From positions 1 through 41,901 of the forward strand of contig NZ_JBJGED010000049.1 in NCBI RefSeq assembly GCF_045062745.1: a DNA stretch of 41,901 bases, read 5' to 3'. Source of the DNA: Paenibacillus_AA sp045062745 (lineage in GTDB: Bacteria > Bacillota > Bacilli > Paenibacillales > NBRC-103111). Each line of letters starts with the position of its first letter. The first letter of the stretch is position 1. The notes below the pieces were generated by a model, which was not told the origin of the DNA, ran no database searches, and saw only the letters and a list, made by a program, of their open reading frames with translations. Shown here in pieces: positions 15,567 through 24,402 of the stretch. A program made the translations under genes and the position numbers.

Positions 15567-16472
15567 TCATTTCTCGCAGTGAAGCCGAATGTATTCGGTC
15601 GGCGACAGGCCGACGGCATTTTTGAACGCTCTGCTGAACGAATGAATCGACTGGTACCGCATGATGGAGGCGATTTCCGTAATCGTGTACTCCCGCGACT
15701 GAAACAGCTCGATTGCCTTCTGCAGCCTTTTTTGCGCATAAAAATCTCGAAGCGTAATCCCGGTCTCTTCTCTCACGATATGGGACAAATGCGAGTAGCT
15801 ATACCCCAGTGCGTCCGAAACCTCCGTCAAATCCTTCATTTGCAGCAAGTTGTTGTCGATGTAACTGATCGCATTGTACACCGCTTCCTGCGAGCGGTCC
15901 CTTGTGTGCCCGGGAACCCGGTACGAATTCTCCCAATCGGAGAAAAAATTGCGGTACGTGAGCACGATAATTTGATTCAAGTACGTCTGGCTCATCATTG
16001 GCGAGTAGTGTTCCATCGTTCGAAACTCTTTGAGCGCGTTAATGAACGGCGTTTGTACATCCATGCGGTCCTTCTTGCGCGGCGTTTCCTTGCTGTCGAT
16101 CATTTTCTGAATATGGAGGAATGGACTGTCTCCGTCGGGCGTCTGCTTGAACTGGAAGCCCAAGTACAGGAACCGGAACGGCTCCTTATCGTCCGTGCCA
16201 CCGGAGTGAAGCTCGCCGGGTGCATTGAGATAGATGTCTCCCGCTTCCACCTCATGCCGGTTGCCGTTCGTAGCGAACCAGCCTTTACCGGAAACGATAT
16301 ACGTGATCTCGTAGCACACCTGCTTATGCTCCCGCAGCACATAGCCGGAATTGCAGCTCAAATCGCCGATCTGGTAGAGCGAAATCAGGTCATAGGGCTT
16401 CGGATCGAGCCAATACTTGATCTCGAATTGAAACCGCTTCTTACTGGGCTGCAGCAGCTGGACAGATTCCAT
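15567..16472 (-). CDS. AraC family transcriptional regulator
   Basis: 301 residues. The N-terminal cupin-like sensor (about 20-130) includes CYEITYIVSGKGWFATNGNRHEVEAGDIYLNAPGELHSGG. The C-terminal AraC DNA-binding domain (about 200-300) has two helix-turn-helices: MKDLTEVSDALGYSYSHLSHIVREETGITLRDFYAQKRLQKA and TITEIASIMRYQSIHSFSRAFKNAVGLSPTEYIR. The position directly upstream of the GHL10 and GH-like genes suggests it activates them in response to a carbohydrate. Effector unknown. It has its own terminator, so it is a separate transcript. Confidence 0.92.
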   Translation of the reverse strand: MESVQLLQPSKKRFQFEIKYWLDPKPYDLISLYQIGDLSCNSGYVLREHKQVCYEITYIVSGKGWFATNGNRHEVEAGDIYLNAPGELHSGGTDDKEPFRFLYLGFQFKQTPDGDSPFLHIQKMIDSKETPRKKDRMDVQTPFINALKEFRTMEHYSPMMSQTYLNQIIVLTYRNFFSDWENSYRVPGHTRDRSQEAVYNAISYIDNNLLQMKDLTEVSDALGYSYSHLSHIVREETGITLRDFYAQKRLQKAIELFQSREYTITEIASIMRYQSIHSFSRAFKNAVGLSPTEYIRLHCEK

Positions 16473-16575
16473 TGTATCGCGTTCCCTCCCTATAGCCGAA
16501 GCGTACCGAGATTCAGCGTATTTCCCCCTATTTTACATCCATATCCAGGAATTGTGGAAGTATTTTCTATGAGAC

Positions 16576-17205
16576 TCAAGGGTGCTTGTAATAATAATAC
16601 GACAGCAGCAAAATCGACAGCGGGATAGCGACCAACAAAGTGACCATTACCGGCACCATCACGCTGTTCGGTATCAAAGCGCTGGCCATGACCAGAAGCC
16701 CGCCGATGACGAACACCTTGCCCCCAACCATGTGCGTCCGCGTCCACACCCGTTCGTTCGCAAGCGTCCACGGCGTCCGAATGCCGACGAAGTAATTATG
16801 CTTGAACCGCGGCATCACGTTGCCCATCACGACGTACAGCCCGCCGATCACGAGCGGCACGACCATCGAGACGGGCACGTCGTACCCGAGCCCGTTGAAC
16901 ACAACGACGCCATGCACGATCAAGAGCAGCAGCAGCGTGGCGAGGATGACGACGTCCAGGCTGCTCTGGAATCTAGGGTAGTTGTTGCGCTTCGGATCGA
17001 GCTTCGGCAGGACGCGCAGCATCACGTACATGAGGAGCATCATCCCGGGCCCGAACAGAATGGCGAATCCCCGGGAAGAGTAGCCGTTCGCCTCGCCGCT
17101 CGGCCCCCAATGCGTAGCGACTTGATCCGGCAGGTGCGGGTAAGCCCATAGGCTTAGGCCGATCGCGGCCACCCAGAACAGTAAAGCTATGATATGATTT
17201 CTCAT
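16576..17205 (-). CDS. sdpI: SdpI family membrane protein
   Basis: About 209 residues and six predicted membrane segments. The N-terminal DUF1648 part has LSLWAYPHLPDQVATHWGPSGEANGYSSRG. The C-terminal SdpI domain has YFVGIRTPWTLANERVWTRTH. In B. subtilis SdpI gives immunity to the SDP toxin and sequesters the repressor SdpR at the membrane. Many genomes carry sdpRI without sdpC, so the real ligand here is open. The start at 17205 overlaps the sdpR stop as ATGA, so the two are translationally coupled. No sdpABC genes are in the window. Confidence 0.92.
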   Translation of the reverse strand: MRNHIIALLFWVAAIGLSLWAYPHLPDQVATHWGPSGEANGYSSRGFAILFGPGMMLLMYVMLRVLPKLDPKRNNYPRFQSSLDVVILATLLLLLIVHGVVVFNGLGYDVPVSMVVPLVIGGLYVVMGNVMPRFKHNYFVGIRTPWTLANERVWTRTHMVGGKVFVIGGLLVMASALIPNSVMVPVMVTLLVAIPLSILLLSYYYYKHP

Positions 17206-17480
17206 TGGACATCGTTCCTCTCTCCATTGAATTGCAAGACCCACTTCATCAGTTCCTGGAACACAGTTGTATTGAGCGAATACACCATGTGCTGGCCTTT
17301 GCGTTCATCCCACACTAGATCGGCCTGCTTCAGCAAGTTCAGGTGATGGGAAATACTCGGCTTCGTCATCTGAAAGTGATCCGCGATTTCGCCTGCCGTC
17401 ATGTCTCGGGCCTTCAGCAAATCCAGAATACGACGCCGGGTCGGATCGGACAGCGCTTTGAATGTATCGTTTAATGACAA
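17202..17480 (-). CDS. sdpR: SdpR-like ArsR family autorepressor
   Basis: A winged-helix repressor of about 92 residues. From the TTG at 17480 it reads (M)SLNDTFKALSDPTRRRILDLLKARDMTAGEIADHFQMTKPSISHHLNLLKQADLV, the standard SdpR sequence including its N-terminus. AAGGTGG lies six bases before that TTG, which makes it a better start than the ATG at 17510. No metal-binding cysteines, as expected for SdpR. A perfect 9-bp-arm palindrome lies just downstream of the promoter, probably its own operator. Confidence 0.9.
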   Translation of the reverse strand: MSLNDTFKALSDPTRRRILDLLKARDMTAGEIADHFQMTKPSISHHLNLLKQADLVWDERKGQHMVYSLNTTVFQELMKWVLQFNGERNDVQ

Positions 17481-17514
17481 GATGAACCACCTTGCTTTCC
17501 AAACGTGCATTTTT

Positions 17515-17538
17515 ATATTTAGAAAATTATCTAAATAT
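17515..17538. promoter_or_regulatory. probable SdpR operator
   Basis: ATATTTAGA (17515-17523), six bases, TCTAAATAT (17530-17538): perfect 9-bp arms. It lies between the promoter -10 and the sdpR start, which suits repression by a dimeric ArsR-type protein. Confidence 0.65.
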
Positions 17539-17546
17539 CTAATATC

Positions 17547-17575
17547 AGTTTATCCAAGCATACCGACATTGTCAA
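17547..17575 (-). promoter_or_regulatory. promoter of sdpRI
   Basis: Minus strand TTGACA (17570-17575), 17-base spacer, TAAACT (17547-17552). The -35 is perfect and the -10 is 4/6. The proposed SdpR palindrome starts 8 bases downstream. Confidence 0.65.
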
Positions 17576-17586
17576 CCTCATTTCAA

Positions 17587-17634
17587 CACAAAAACCCCCT
17601 TCACAGGACCATCCAAGTTCCGTAAAGGGGGTTT
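17587..17634 (-). terminator. strong terminator after the 25-residue peptide gene
   Basis: Minus strand AAACCCCCTT and AAGGGGGTTT pair as a long stem around a partly structured loop, followed by TTGTG after the T-run. It starts 8 bases after the peptide stop codon and isolates that gene from sdpRI. Confidence 0.88.
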
Positions 17635-17641
17635 GCCATGT

Positions 17642-17719
17642 TTACTGCGCCAGAAGCTGCAGCAAATCCAAGAGCGCCGCGATGCCTCCGCCGATGGCGA
17701 CTCCAATTATATTTTGCAT
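17642..17719 (-). CDS. 25-residue hydrophobic peptide
   Basis: ATG at 17717-17719, stop TAA at 17642-17644. The product starts MQNIIGVAIGGG and ends LLDLLQLLAQ, with a single charged residue (Asp). It is glycine-rich in the first half and a likely amphipathic or membrane helix in the second. A near-perfect GGAGGTG lies seven bases before the ATG and a strong terminator follows directly, so it has every sign of a real gene. It could be read from its own promoter (TTTAGA, 18 bases, TACTAT near 17755-17784) or through from the actin-like gene 74 bases upstream, since no terminator lies between. It has no family I recognise. A membrane-active peptide, a signal, or a small partner of a neighbour are all possible. 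Confidence 0.72.
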   Translation of the reverse strand: MQNIIGVAIGGGIAALLDLLQLLAQ

Positions 17720-17793
17720 CTGAACACACCTCCGCTACCTTACTCTGCAAAGGATAGTATGTCCATTTTGTACGCGCTCTAAACAATCGACCG

Positions 17794-18888
17794 TTAGCCG
17801 ACCGCGGATTGGTTCGACTTGCTCTTCGCCAGCTTCAGATACCCGTACACATTCTGCAGTTCGCTGTCCTCGACGAACCGCAACCGGATCGAACCGGAAG
17901 CTTCGATGATGTAAGGCTTCAATGCCGCCGCCCCGCCGCCGATCACATAGAAGCATTGGATGTCCGGGAACTTCTTCCACCGTTTCTTGATCAGATCCAC
18001 GATGCGCTGCGCCGCCCGGCTGAAATATTGATCGACGATCGGCTTGATGTCCGCTTGTCCTTCACCGATGCGCTGGATCGTGAACTCGCGCTTCTTGATC
18101 CGCTGCACGAGCTTCGCCCGGCTCGGGAACCGGTAGCCGTACACGTCCTCGACATCGCGAATGATCGGATCCAAGTATGCCGCGAGACCCATCTGCTCGC
18201 CCGTGCTGAACTGATTGTCGATGCTCATGCGCTTCAATACCGGGAAGTCGGTCGTGAGCGCCCCCATCTCGCAGATCCCGATGCAGCCGTAGTACAGCTC
18301 CTCATCCCGGATCTGGAGGTTGTCGTATGTAGCGATATGGTACAGCGCGGCCGCGCCCTCGATCGAAACGATCGCCTTGCGGATGATGACTCGCACCTTG
18401 CGGTTACGCAACTGAGGGGTGGACAAGAACGTCACCTCATGTTCCCCGACGAGGCGTTCCTCGAACGTCCGATGGAAGCGCGCATAGGTGCGAACCGGCA
18501 GCCCCGTGCCGATGATGTATTCCACTTCATCCGGGCTGTTGTAGCCGTCGGTCCCGAACGACTGGGACATTAGTCCTGCATAAGCGAGCGCCGTCAGCGC
18601 CACGATGAGCGATTGGTCCGACATCGCCTTGTTGTCCGTCTCCTCCAGCTCCGAGCTGTCCTCGTTCTCCATCGCGAGCTGGCCCACGAAATACCTCTGG
18701 TTGTTCTTGGCGAGCTTGGGGCTGTGGATCACCACATCCATCGCCTTCAGTGGGGAGTCCTCCTCTTGCAGGATGTGCCGCTCGTACCCAGGCGCTACAA
18801 TATTCGGCACAACTATCGGCTCGTTCGCCCCGTCTAGTGCGATTTTGATGCTATCGTTTCCAACATCGATCCCCGCCAGCTTCATCAT
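17794..18888 (-). CDS. ParM/StbA/Alp-like bacterial actin homologue
   Basis: About 364 residues starting MMKLAGIDVGNDSIKIAL at 18888 (AAGGGAAG ten bases upstream). The frame opens at 18942 but that extension has no site. Actin-superfamily signatures: phosphate 1 loop GIDVGNDSIKIA, the second loop near CIGICEMGALTTDF, and the adenosine motif FYVIGGGAAALKPYI. ParM-like proteins polymerise with ATP to move DNA; here it is chromosomal, with no visible ParR adaptor or centromere repeats. It is divergent from the M23 peptidase-bactofilin pair. A segregation role is therefore doubtful; a cell-shape or envelope role is equally possible. Confidence 0.85.
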   Translation of the reverse strand: MMKLAGIDVGNDSIKIALDGANEPIVVPNIVAPGYERHILQEEDSPLKAMDVVIHSPKLAKNNQRYFVGQLAMENEDSSELEETDNKAMSDQSLIVALTALAYAGLMSQSFGTDGYNSPDEVEYIIGTGLPVRTYARFHRTFEERLVGEHEVTFLSTPQLRNRKVRVIIRKAIVSIEGAAALYHIATYDNLQIRDEELYYGCIGICEMGALTTDFPVLKRMSIDNQFSTGEQMGLAAYLDPIIRDVEDVYGYRFPSRAKLVQRIKKREFTIQRIGEGQADIKPIVDQYFSRAAQRIVDLIKKRWKKFPDIQCFYVIGGGAAALKPYIIEASGSIRLRFVEDSELQNVYGYLKLAKSKSNQSAVG

Positions 18889-19078
18889 GTTTTTGAATCT
18901 TCCCTTCTTATTAGTTGCCGTGTAAAACCGCTTGTGTTTCATTTCGATTCGCTACCATGGAATTCCTCTTTTTTTCGCCAAATAGTAACAAAAATAGGTC
19001 CAACGTCGTGGAGGTTTTTACCCTGTTCGTGACGAATAAATTGAGCAAGCGATAATTTTTTCCAGCATGGAGAACGTG

Positions 19079-20080
19079 ATGAAGAAAAAAAGGCTGAAAT
19101 GGTTAACGATGCGGCTCACCTTCATGGTGTTCGCCGATGCCAATAGCAATGTCGTGCGTTTCCGGATGCCCGTGTGGATGTTTCTGGTCGGAGGCGTTGG
19201 ACTTTCGATCCTGATCTCCTTGACCCTCTCCTTTTATACCGGACAATCCCGCAGCCTGACTAACAACGAGCGTCTGCAGAACCAATTGACGGACCAGACC
19301 CAGGAATTCGCGAGCACGGTCACGGAAAAGAACGACACGATCGAGCATCTGCAAAAAGATCTGCTTCGATTGTCCCAGCAAGCGGAAGAAGTCAAGGGCA
19401 AGATCGAGGAGCTGAAGAAGCTCGAGTCGGAGATGAAGTCGCTGACCGGAGCCTTATCCATGGGGGATGCTAGGGGAGCCGTATCCATCGCTTCCGCGTT
19501 GGAAGAGCAAGGGATCGGCGGCGATTCCCGCTCGAGCACGAAGGCCGACTTCGATCAATTCGTCTCGGAGACGGCGCACAGCTTCGCCAGTCTGGACAGC
19601 GAGATGACCGGCCTGTTCGGCAGCCTGACCGCGACGAAGCAGCAGGTCGAGGAAGCCCAGCACCAGCTCGCGATCACCCCGACGATCTGGCCGACGATCT
19701 CGCGTACGATCTCCTCCCCCTTCGGCTTGCGCATCGATCCGTTCACGAGGACGCCGAGCTTCCACAACGGCATCGACATCTCGGCGAAGCTGAACGATCC
19801 CGTGTGGGCCGCGGCGGATGGCACGGTCGTCTCCGTCGGGTGGGACAGCACGAGCGGCAACAATGTCATCGTGCAGCACACGAACGAGCTGCGCACCCGT
19901 TACATGCATCTGAACAAGTATATCGTGGCGAAGGGCGACCAAGTGAAGAAAGGGCAGCAAATCGGGATGGTCGGCTCGACCGGCCGCAGCACCGGCTACC
20001 ATCTGCATTATGGCGTCATCAAAAACGGCGAGACGATTGACCCGAGACCTTACTTGAAAGCTAGCAGAAAGGAAGATTAA
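19079..20080 (+). CDS. M23 family metallopeptidase with membrane anchor and coiled coil
   Basis: 333 residues from ATG 19079; GGAG lies six bases upstream, overlapping the alternative ATG at 19067. A basic N-terminus (MKKKRLKWL) is followed by a transmembrane helix (MPVWMFLVGGVGLSILISLTLSFY, about 30-53). A coiled coil then spans about 65-120. The C-terminal LytM/M23 zinc domain has HNGIDIS (His and Asp ligands), RYMHL and the HxH in YHLHYGV, so all ligands are present and it should be an active endopeptidase on peptidoglycan cross-links. The bactofilin gene follows two bases after its stop. This pairing is widespread and in other bacteria the bactofilin positions the enzyme. Confidence 0.93.
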   Translation: MKKKRLKWLTMRLTFMVFADANSNVVRFRMPVWMFLVGGVGLSILISLTLSFYTGQSRSLTNNERLQNQLTDQTQEFASTVTEKNDTIEHLQKDLLRLSQQAEEVKGKIEELKKLESEMKSLTGALSMGDARGAVSIASALEEQGIGGDSRSSTKADFDQFVSETAHSFASLDSEMTGLFGSLTATKQQVEEAQHQLAITPTIWPTISRTISSPFGLRIDPFTRTPSFHNGIDISAKLNDPVWAAADGTVVSVGWDSTSGNNVIVQHTNELRTRYMHLNKYIVAKGDQVKKGQQIGMVGSTGRSTGYHLHYGVIKNGETIDPRPYLKASRKED

Positions 20081-20082
20081 GC

Positions 20083-20574
20083 ATGTTCAAGAGCAAGCCG
20101 ACCAAGCTGAATCCGAATACAACCGATACTTTGATTGGGGAAGGCACCGTTTTCGAAGGGAAGCTGAAATCGGATGCCGGCATTCGCATAGAGGGGCAAA
20201 TTACGGGCAATGTGGAAAGCGCAGGGGACGTGACGGTCGGGGAGAAAGGGATCGTAAAGTCCAACATCTCCGCCCGCAATGTCATTATCGCCGGGACCGT
20301 TCATGGCAATATCTTGACCAAAGGGAGCGTACGCATTATGGCGACGGGCAAGGTCTATGGAAACACTACGTCCCACTCGCTCGTCATAGATGAAGGCGGC
20401 ATCTTCCAGGGCATGAGCCGGATGGAGGTCAAGACCGAAGAAGACGCGGCGCGAGCGGCCGATTCGCAGCAACGCTCGATGGCGTCGTCCTCCACGCAGC
20501 AGCAGCAGCAGTTACAGCCTAACGCTTCGCCGGGATTTGCTTCCGGCTACAGCAGCTCGCCATCGCCGTTATAA
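20083..20574 (+). CDS. bactofilin (polymer-forming cytoskeletal protein)
   Basis: 163 residues. The core at about 14-115 is a right-handed beta-helix of short repeats: DTLIGEGTVFEGKLKSDAGIRIEGQITGNV, VTVGEKGIVKSNISARNVIIAGTVHGNI and SVRIMATGKVYGN. The flanking tails are disordered; the C-terminus is Ser/Gln-rich (QQQQQLQPNASPG). Bactofilins assemble into filaments without nucleotide at the inner membrane. GGAAG lies at the end of the M23 gene, and the two-base gap implies tight coupling. Confidence 0.93.
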   Translation: MFKSKPTKLNPNTTDTLIGEGTVFEGKLKSDAGIRIEGQITGNVESAGDVTVGEKGIVKSNISARNVIIAGTVHGNILTKGSVRIMATGKVYGNTTSHSLVIDEGGIFQGMSRMEVKTEEDAARAADSQQRSMASSSTQQQQQLQPNASPGFASGYSSSPSPL

Positions 20575-20583
20575 GGGCAATAG

Positions 20584-20635
20584 AAAGCCCCTTCCGCACA
20601 GATCCGGTACTCCGGGTCGGGCGTGAGGGGCTTTT
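20584..20635. terminator. terminator after the bactofilin gene
   Basis: AAAGCCCCT...CCGCAC pairs with GCGTG...AGGGGCTTTT. With A-tract left and T-tract right it can serve both the plus-strand bactofilin operon and the minus-strand operon ending at 20642. Confidence 0.8.
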
Positions 20636-20641
20636 GTCTGC

Positions 20642-21334
20642 TTAACCGAACCGCCAGGCAGTTAAGTACGACCCCCTGTAGTTGGCTTCCTTATACAGGC
20701 GCCTGCATTGCTGCTCTTGCTCCGCCGCACCCATGCTGAGGAGGAGCGGGGCGAGGGCAGCGGGAGGCCGCGGCGATGCTGAAGGCGCGAGCGCCGGTGC
20801 CCGACGCTGGTAGTCGAATAGCGCCTCCAAGTTCCAGAGCAGCATATGCTCGTGCATCCACTCGCTCCATCGGACCGCGGCCGGTCCCGTTGGAATAGGC
20901 CCGCTGCCGATTAGGAGCACACCCCGCTCGCGCAATCCTTGCATCGCTTGGCCGATCCGGTAGTGCTCCTCCGGCACGAGCTTCGGATTCACCGAGAGGA
21001 GCGCTACCGGTACATGGGACGACGGAGCGAGGAGCCGCAAGAGAGCGCTCACACACGAAGTCGGCTCCTGCCAGTCGACGAGCTCGGCTCGGATACACTC
21101 GGCGGCGAACCGGCTCTGGATGTCGAGGCCGAGCACGAGGTCGCCAGAACCTGCACCGGTGGCGATGTGCTGCACCGGGCTCTCCCATTCCGCAGTTGCT
21201 ATGACGAGGGCCGTCGGCTTGGGCAGCCGGACGTTCAAGCTGCGGACGAACTCCGCATATCGGCTCGTCTCGCTCCCCAGCTCGGCGGGGCCGGCCGCGA
21301 GGAACATCGAGGGCATCGACACGATCGTAGACAT
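20642..21334 (-). CDS. degenerate class III extradiol dioxygenase (LigB/DODA) homologue, probably inactive
   Basis: 230 residues, shorter than the usual 250-265. The fold signature is retained: MPSMFLAAGP, LPKPTALVIATAEWESPVQ, VPVALLSVNPKLVPEEHYRIGQAM, LRERGVLLIGSGP, PLLLSMGAAEQE and a C-terminal AWRFG. The metal-site residues of active DODA proteins are gone: AHGxP is AAGPA, SAHWE is ATAEWE, the DHG segment is missing, GTVHN is replaced by PIPTGP, and PEH near the end is PPA. The frame is intact, so it is an expressed pseudo-enzyme rather than a broken gene. It begins 8 bases after the Bax inhibitor-1 gene and is probably coupled to it. Role unknown. Confidence 0.8.
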   Translation of the reverse strand: MSTIVSMPSMFLAAGPAELGSETSRYAEFVRSLNVRLPKPTALVIATAEWESPVQHIATGAGSGDLVLGLDIQSRFAAECIRAELVDWQEPTSCVSALLRLLAPSSHVPVALLSVNPKLVPEEHYRIGQAMQGLRERGVLLIGSGPIPTGPAAVRWSEWMHEHMLLWNLEALFDYQRRAPALAPSASPRPPAALAPLLLSMGAAEQEQQCRRLYKEANYRGSYLTAWRFG

Positions 21335-21342
21335 CGCGCAGG

Positions 21343-22008
21343 CTAATCCCTGGACAGAATGCCGAGCAGCCGCAGCAAGTAGAGGAACAGGTTGATGAAG
21401 TCCAGATACAGATTGAGCACCGCGAGCGGAATCGCTTCATCCGGCAGTCCATGGCGGTATTGAGAGATGTCGTACAGGATGTAGCCGGAGAAAATCAGCA
21501 CTCCACCCGCCGCGATCATAAGCCCCAGCGTACCCCCGAACCCGCCTGTGAACAGCCCGATCAGACTGAACCCGATGAGCACCAGCAGGCCTACGGTTAG
21601 ATAGCTCCCCAGGAAGCTGAAATTCGTTTTGGAGTAATAGGCGTACACCGTGAGCCCGCCGAAAATAATCCCCGTGAGCAAGAAAGCCGTCGACACCAAC
21701 GAAGAACCGCCTGCCGAAGCATAGTAGGCAATGCTGGGGAAGATCGTGATCCCGCTTATGAAGCAGAACGCGTATACGAATCCGTACCCGATCGACCGCC
21801 CTCTCCGGCGGATGACGAAAGCGGCGATCAGCATGACGAGCTCTACTACGACGAGCGGCAAAATCAGCGCGGGAGGCGTATACATCCCTACCCATGAGCC
21901 GAGGAACGAAATCAGAATCGACAGCGTAAACATACGAAGCAGCTTGTGAAACGGGGCGTTATAAGTGGACTCCATGCGCGTGCCTATTGACCGGTCTTGC
22001 GTGTTCAT
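21343..22008 (-). CDS. Bax inhibitor-1/YccA family membrane protein
   Basis: 221 residues with seven predicted transmembrane helices. The family motifs ILYDISQYRHG and LNLYLDFINLFLYLLRLLG near the C-terminus hold the paired aspartates that, in B. subtilis YetJ, gate a pH-dependent calcium leak. GGAGGGAT lies before the ATG. An extended -10 (TGATACAAT) on the minus strand just upstream is the likely promoter. It is followed 8 bases later by the degenerate extradiol dioxygenase homologue. Confidence 0.93.
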   Translation of the reverse strand: MNTQDRSIGTRMESTYNAPFHKLLRMFTLSILISFLGSWVGMYTPPALILPLVVVELVMLIAAFVIRRRGRSIGYGFVYAFCFISGITIFPSIAYYASAGGSSLVSTAFLLTGIIFGGLTVYAYYSKTNFSFLGSYLTVGLLVLIGFSLIGLFTGGFGGTLGLMIAAGGVLIFSGYILYDISQYRHGLPDEAIPLAVLNLYLDFINLFLYLLRLLGILSRD

Positions 22009-22126
22009 CCAGATCCCTCCATTCTTGTTACTATTGTATCAGACCTGGGACAAATCATACCTGCGTTTTCAACCGTGATATGATTTTCCGTCTATAGGTT
22101 AAGATAAGAGTAAGGAGGGGGTACGC

Positions 22127-22252
22127 ATGAACACGATTATGCAATTCCTTTATCACTACGCCCTGTCGATCTTCCTCATTATCATGGCGGTCCTGGCGAT
22201 CCGATTTGTATACAAGCATTGGAAGAAGTTCGAGAAAAATCAATTCGAATGA
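22127..22252 (+). CDS. 41-residue single-pass membrane peptide
   Basis: Starts MNTIMQFLYHY, has one hydrophobic helix (ALSIFLIIMAVLAIRFVY) and a charged tail (KHWKKFEKNQFE). AAGGAGGGGG stands six bases before the ATG, and a terminator follows, so the gene is well supported despite its size. It is divergent from the Bax inhibitor-1 gene. I do not recognise a family; small membrane modulators often look like this. Confidence 0.8.
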   Translation: MNTIMQFLYHYALSIFLIIMAVLAIRFVYKHWKKFEKNQFE

Positions 22253-22277
22253 GCGAATGAATAAGCGTATAAGCGAA

Positions 22278-22310
22278 AGCACAGAACTCGGGTGTTCGGG
22301 TCCTGTGCTT
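22278..22310. terminator. terminator shared by the small membrane peptide gene and purD
   Basis: AAGCACAG and CTGTGCTT form the outer stem, with further CG pairs around GGTGTT. The genes converge here (stops at 22252 and 22343). Confidence 0.75.
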
Positions 22311-22342
22311 CTGCGTGTTTTCTTCCGTGTTCTTGCTGACAG

Positions 22343-23602
<1,260 letters not shown>

Positions 23603-23647
23603 AGCGTCCGCCTCCCGTTTTCCCATTTTCCTATTATCCTGCAGGGT

Positions 23648-24379
23648 CTAGTATTGGTTCATGATGTGAAGGTCCGTCTGTCCGTCCGCGATACGAATGG
23701 ACTTCACGAGCAAGGAGACTCGGTTCGCCACGTCCAGCCGGCTCCAGTAATAGTTCGCGGTCTCTTCGATGCTGTCCTGTAGCGGCACGAGCACCGGCTC
23801 GCCTTGGAACGAGGGGAGCGGGTTGCCGTCGCCGGCATAAGTAGAGATGAAGTGGCCGTAGCCCGGAATCGCCTTCTCGTATGTGTAAAAGTGGCGCAGC
23901 GTCTGCGACTCGTCGTTAGCGTTCGTCTTCAGGATCGACAGCTTGTACGCGAATTGATTGTCGTTCAAATCGACGATGCCCGAGATGCGGGGCGTGAAGT
24001 TCGGCGCGTCCGGCTCGTAAGTCCGGCGGGCGAGCGCCTGCTCGAATGTGCCTCCCGATAGCAGCGCGTCATAGATCGTGTCGGTCTGATCGCCGTTGGT
24101 CACGATATGGGCGCCTCCTGTATGCCTCAGCGGGTAGTAGATGATCAGAGACGGGTCGGACAGCTTGGCCGGGTCCTTCGCTTCCGTGCGGAGGAAGCCG
24201 TTCTCCTCGCCGATGAACACGCGGTTGCGGCTGTTCTCGCTGCGGCCCATGATCCAGTACACTTGCAAGAGCCGGGTCCCGTCGGGAGTGAGACCGATAA
24301 TGATGCCGCGTCCCGGGTAGCTGTTTGCTTCCAGGGTGCGGATATGTTGCTGCGCGATCGTGCTCCAGTTCGTTGCCAC
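23648..24379 (-). CDS. purO: IMP cyclohydrolase, PurO type
   Basis: 243 residues. It closes the ring of FAICAR to IMP, the last step of the pathway. The sequence belongs to the PurO family first known from archaea (NSYPGRGIIIGLTPDGTRLLQVYWIMGRSENSRNRVF, then NDNQFAYKLSILKTNAN and FISTYAGDGNPLPSFQGEP), unrelated to the N-terminal domain of bacterial PurH. It lies 23 bases after the AICAR transformylase gene, exactly where the missing cyclohydrolase half of PurH is needed. Assigned from remembered family motifs and context. Confidence 0.9.
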   Translation of the reverse strand: MATNWSTIAQQHIRTLEANSYPGRGIIIGLTPDGTRLLQVYWIMGRSENSRNRVFIGEENGFLRTEAKDPAKLSDPSLIIYYPLRHTGGAHIVTNGDQTDTIYDALLSGGTFEQALARRTYEPDAPNFTPRISGIVDLNDNQFAYKLSILKTNANDESQTLRHFYTYEKAIPGYGHFISTYAGDGNPLPSFQGEPVLVPLQDSIEETANYYWSRLDVANRVSLLVKSIRIADGQTDLHIMNQY

Positions 24380-24402
24380 TTGGGTGTAGGCCCCTTTCCG
24401 TT

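Noticed and set aside
17202..17205. Full sdpABC toxin operon next to sdpRI
   Set aside because: No SdpA, SdpB or SdpC homologue is present in the surrounding frames.
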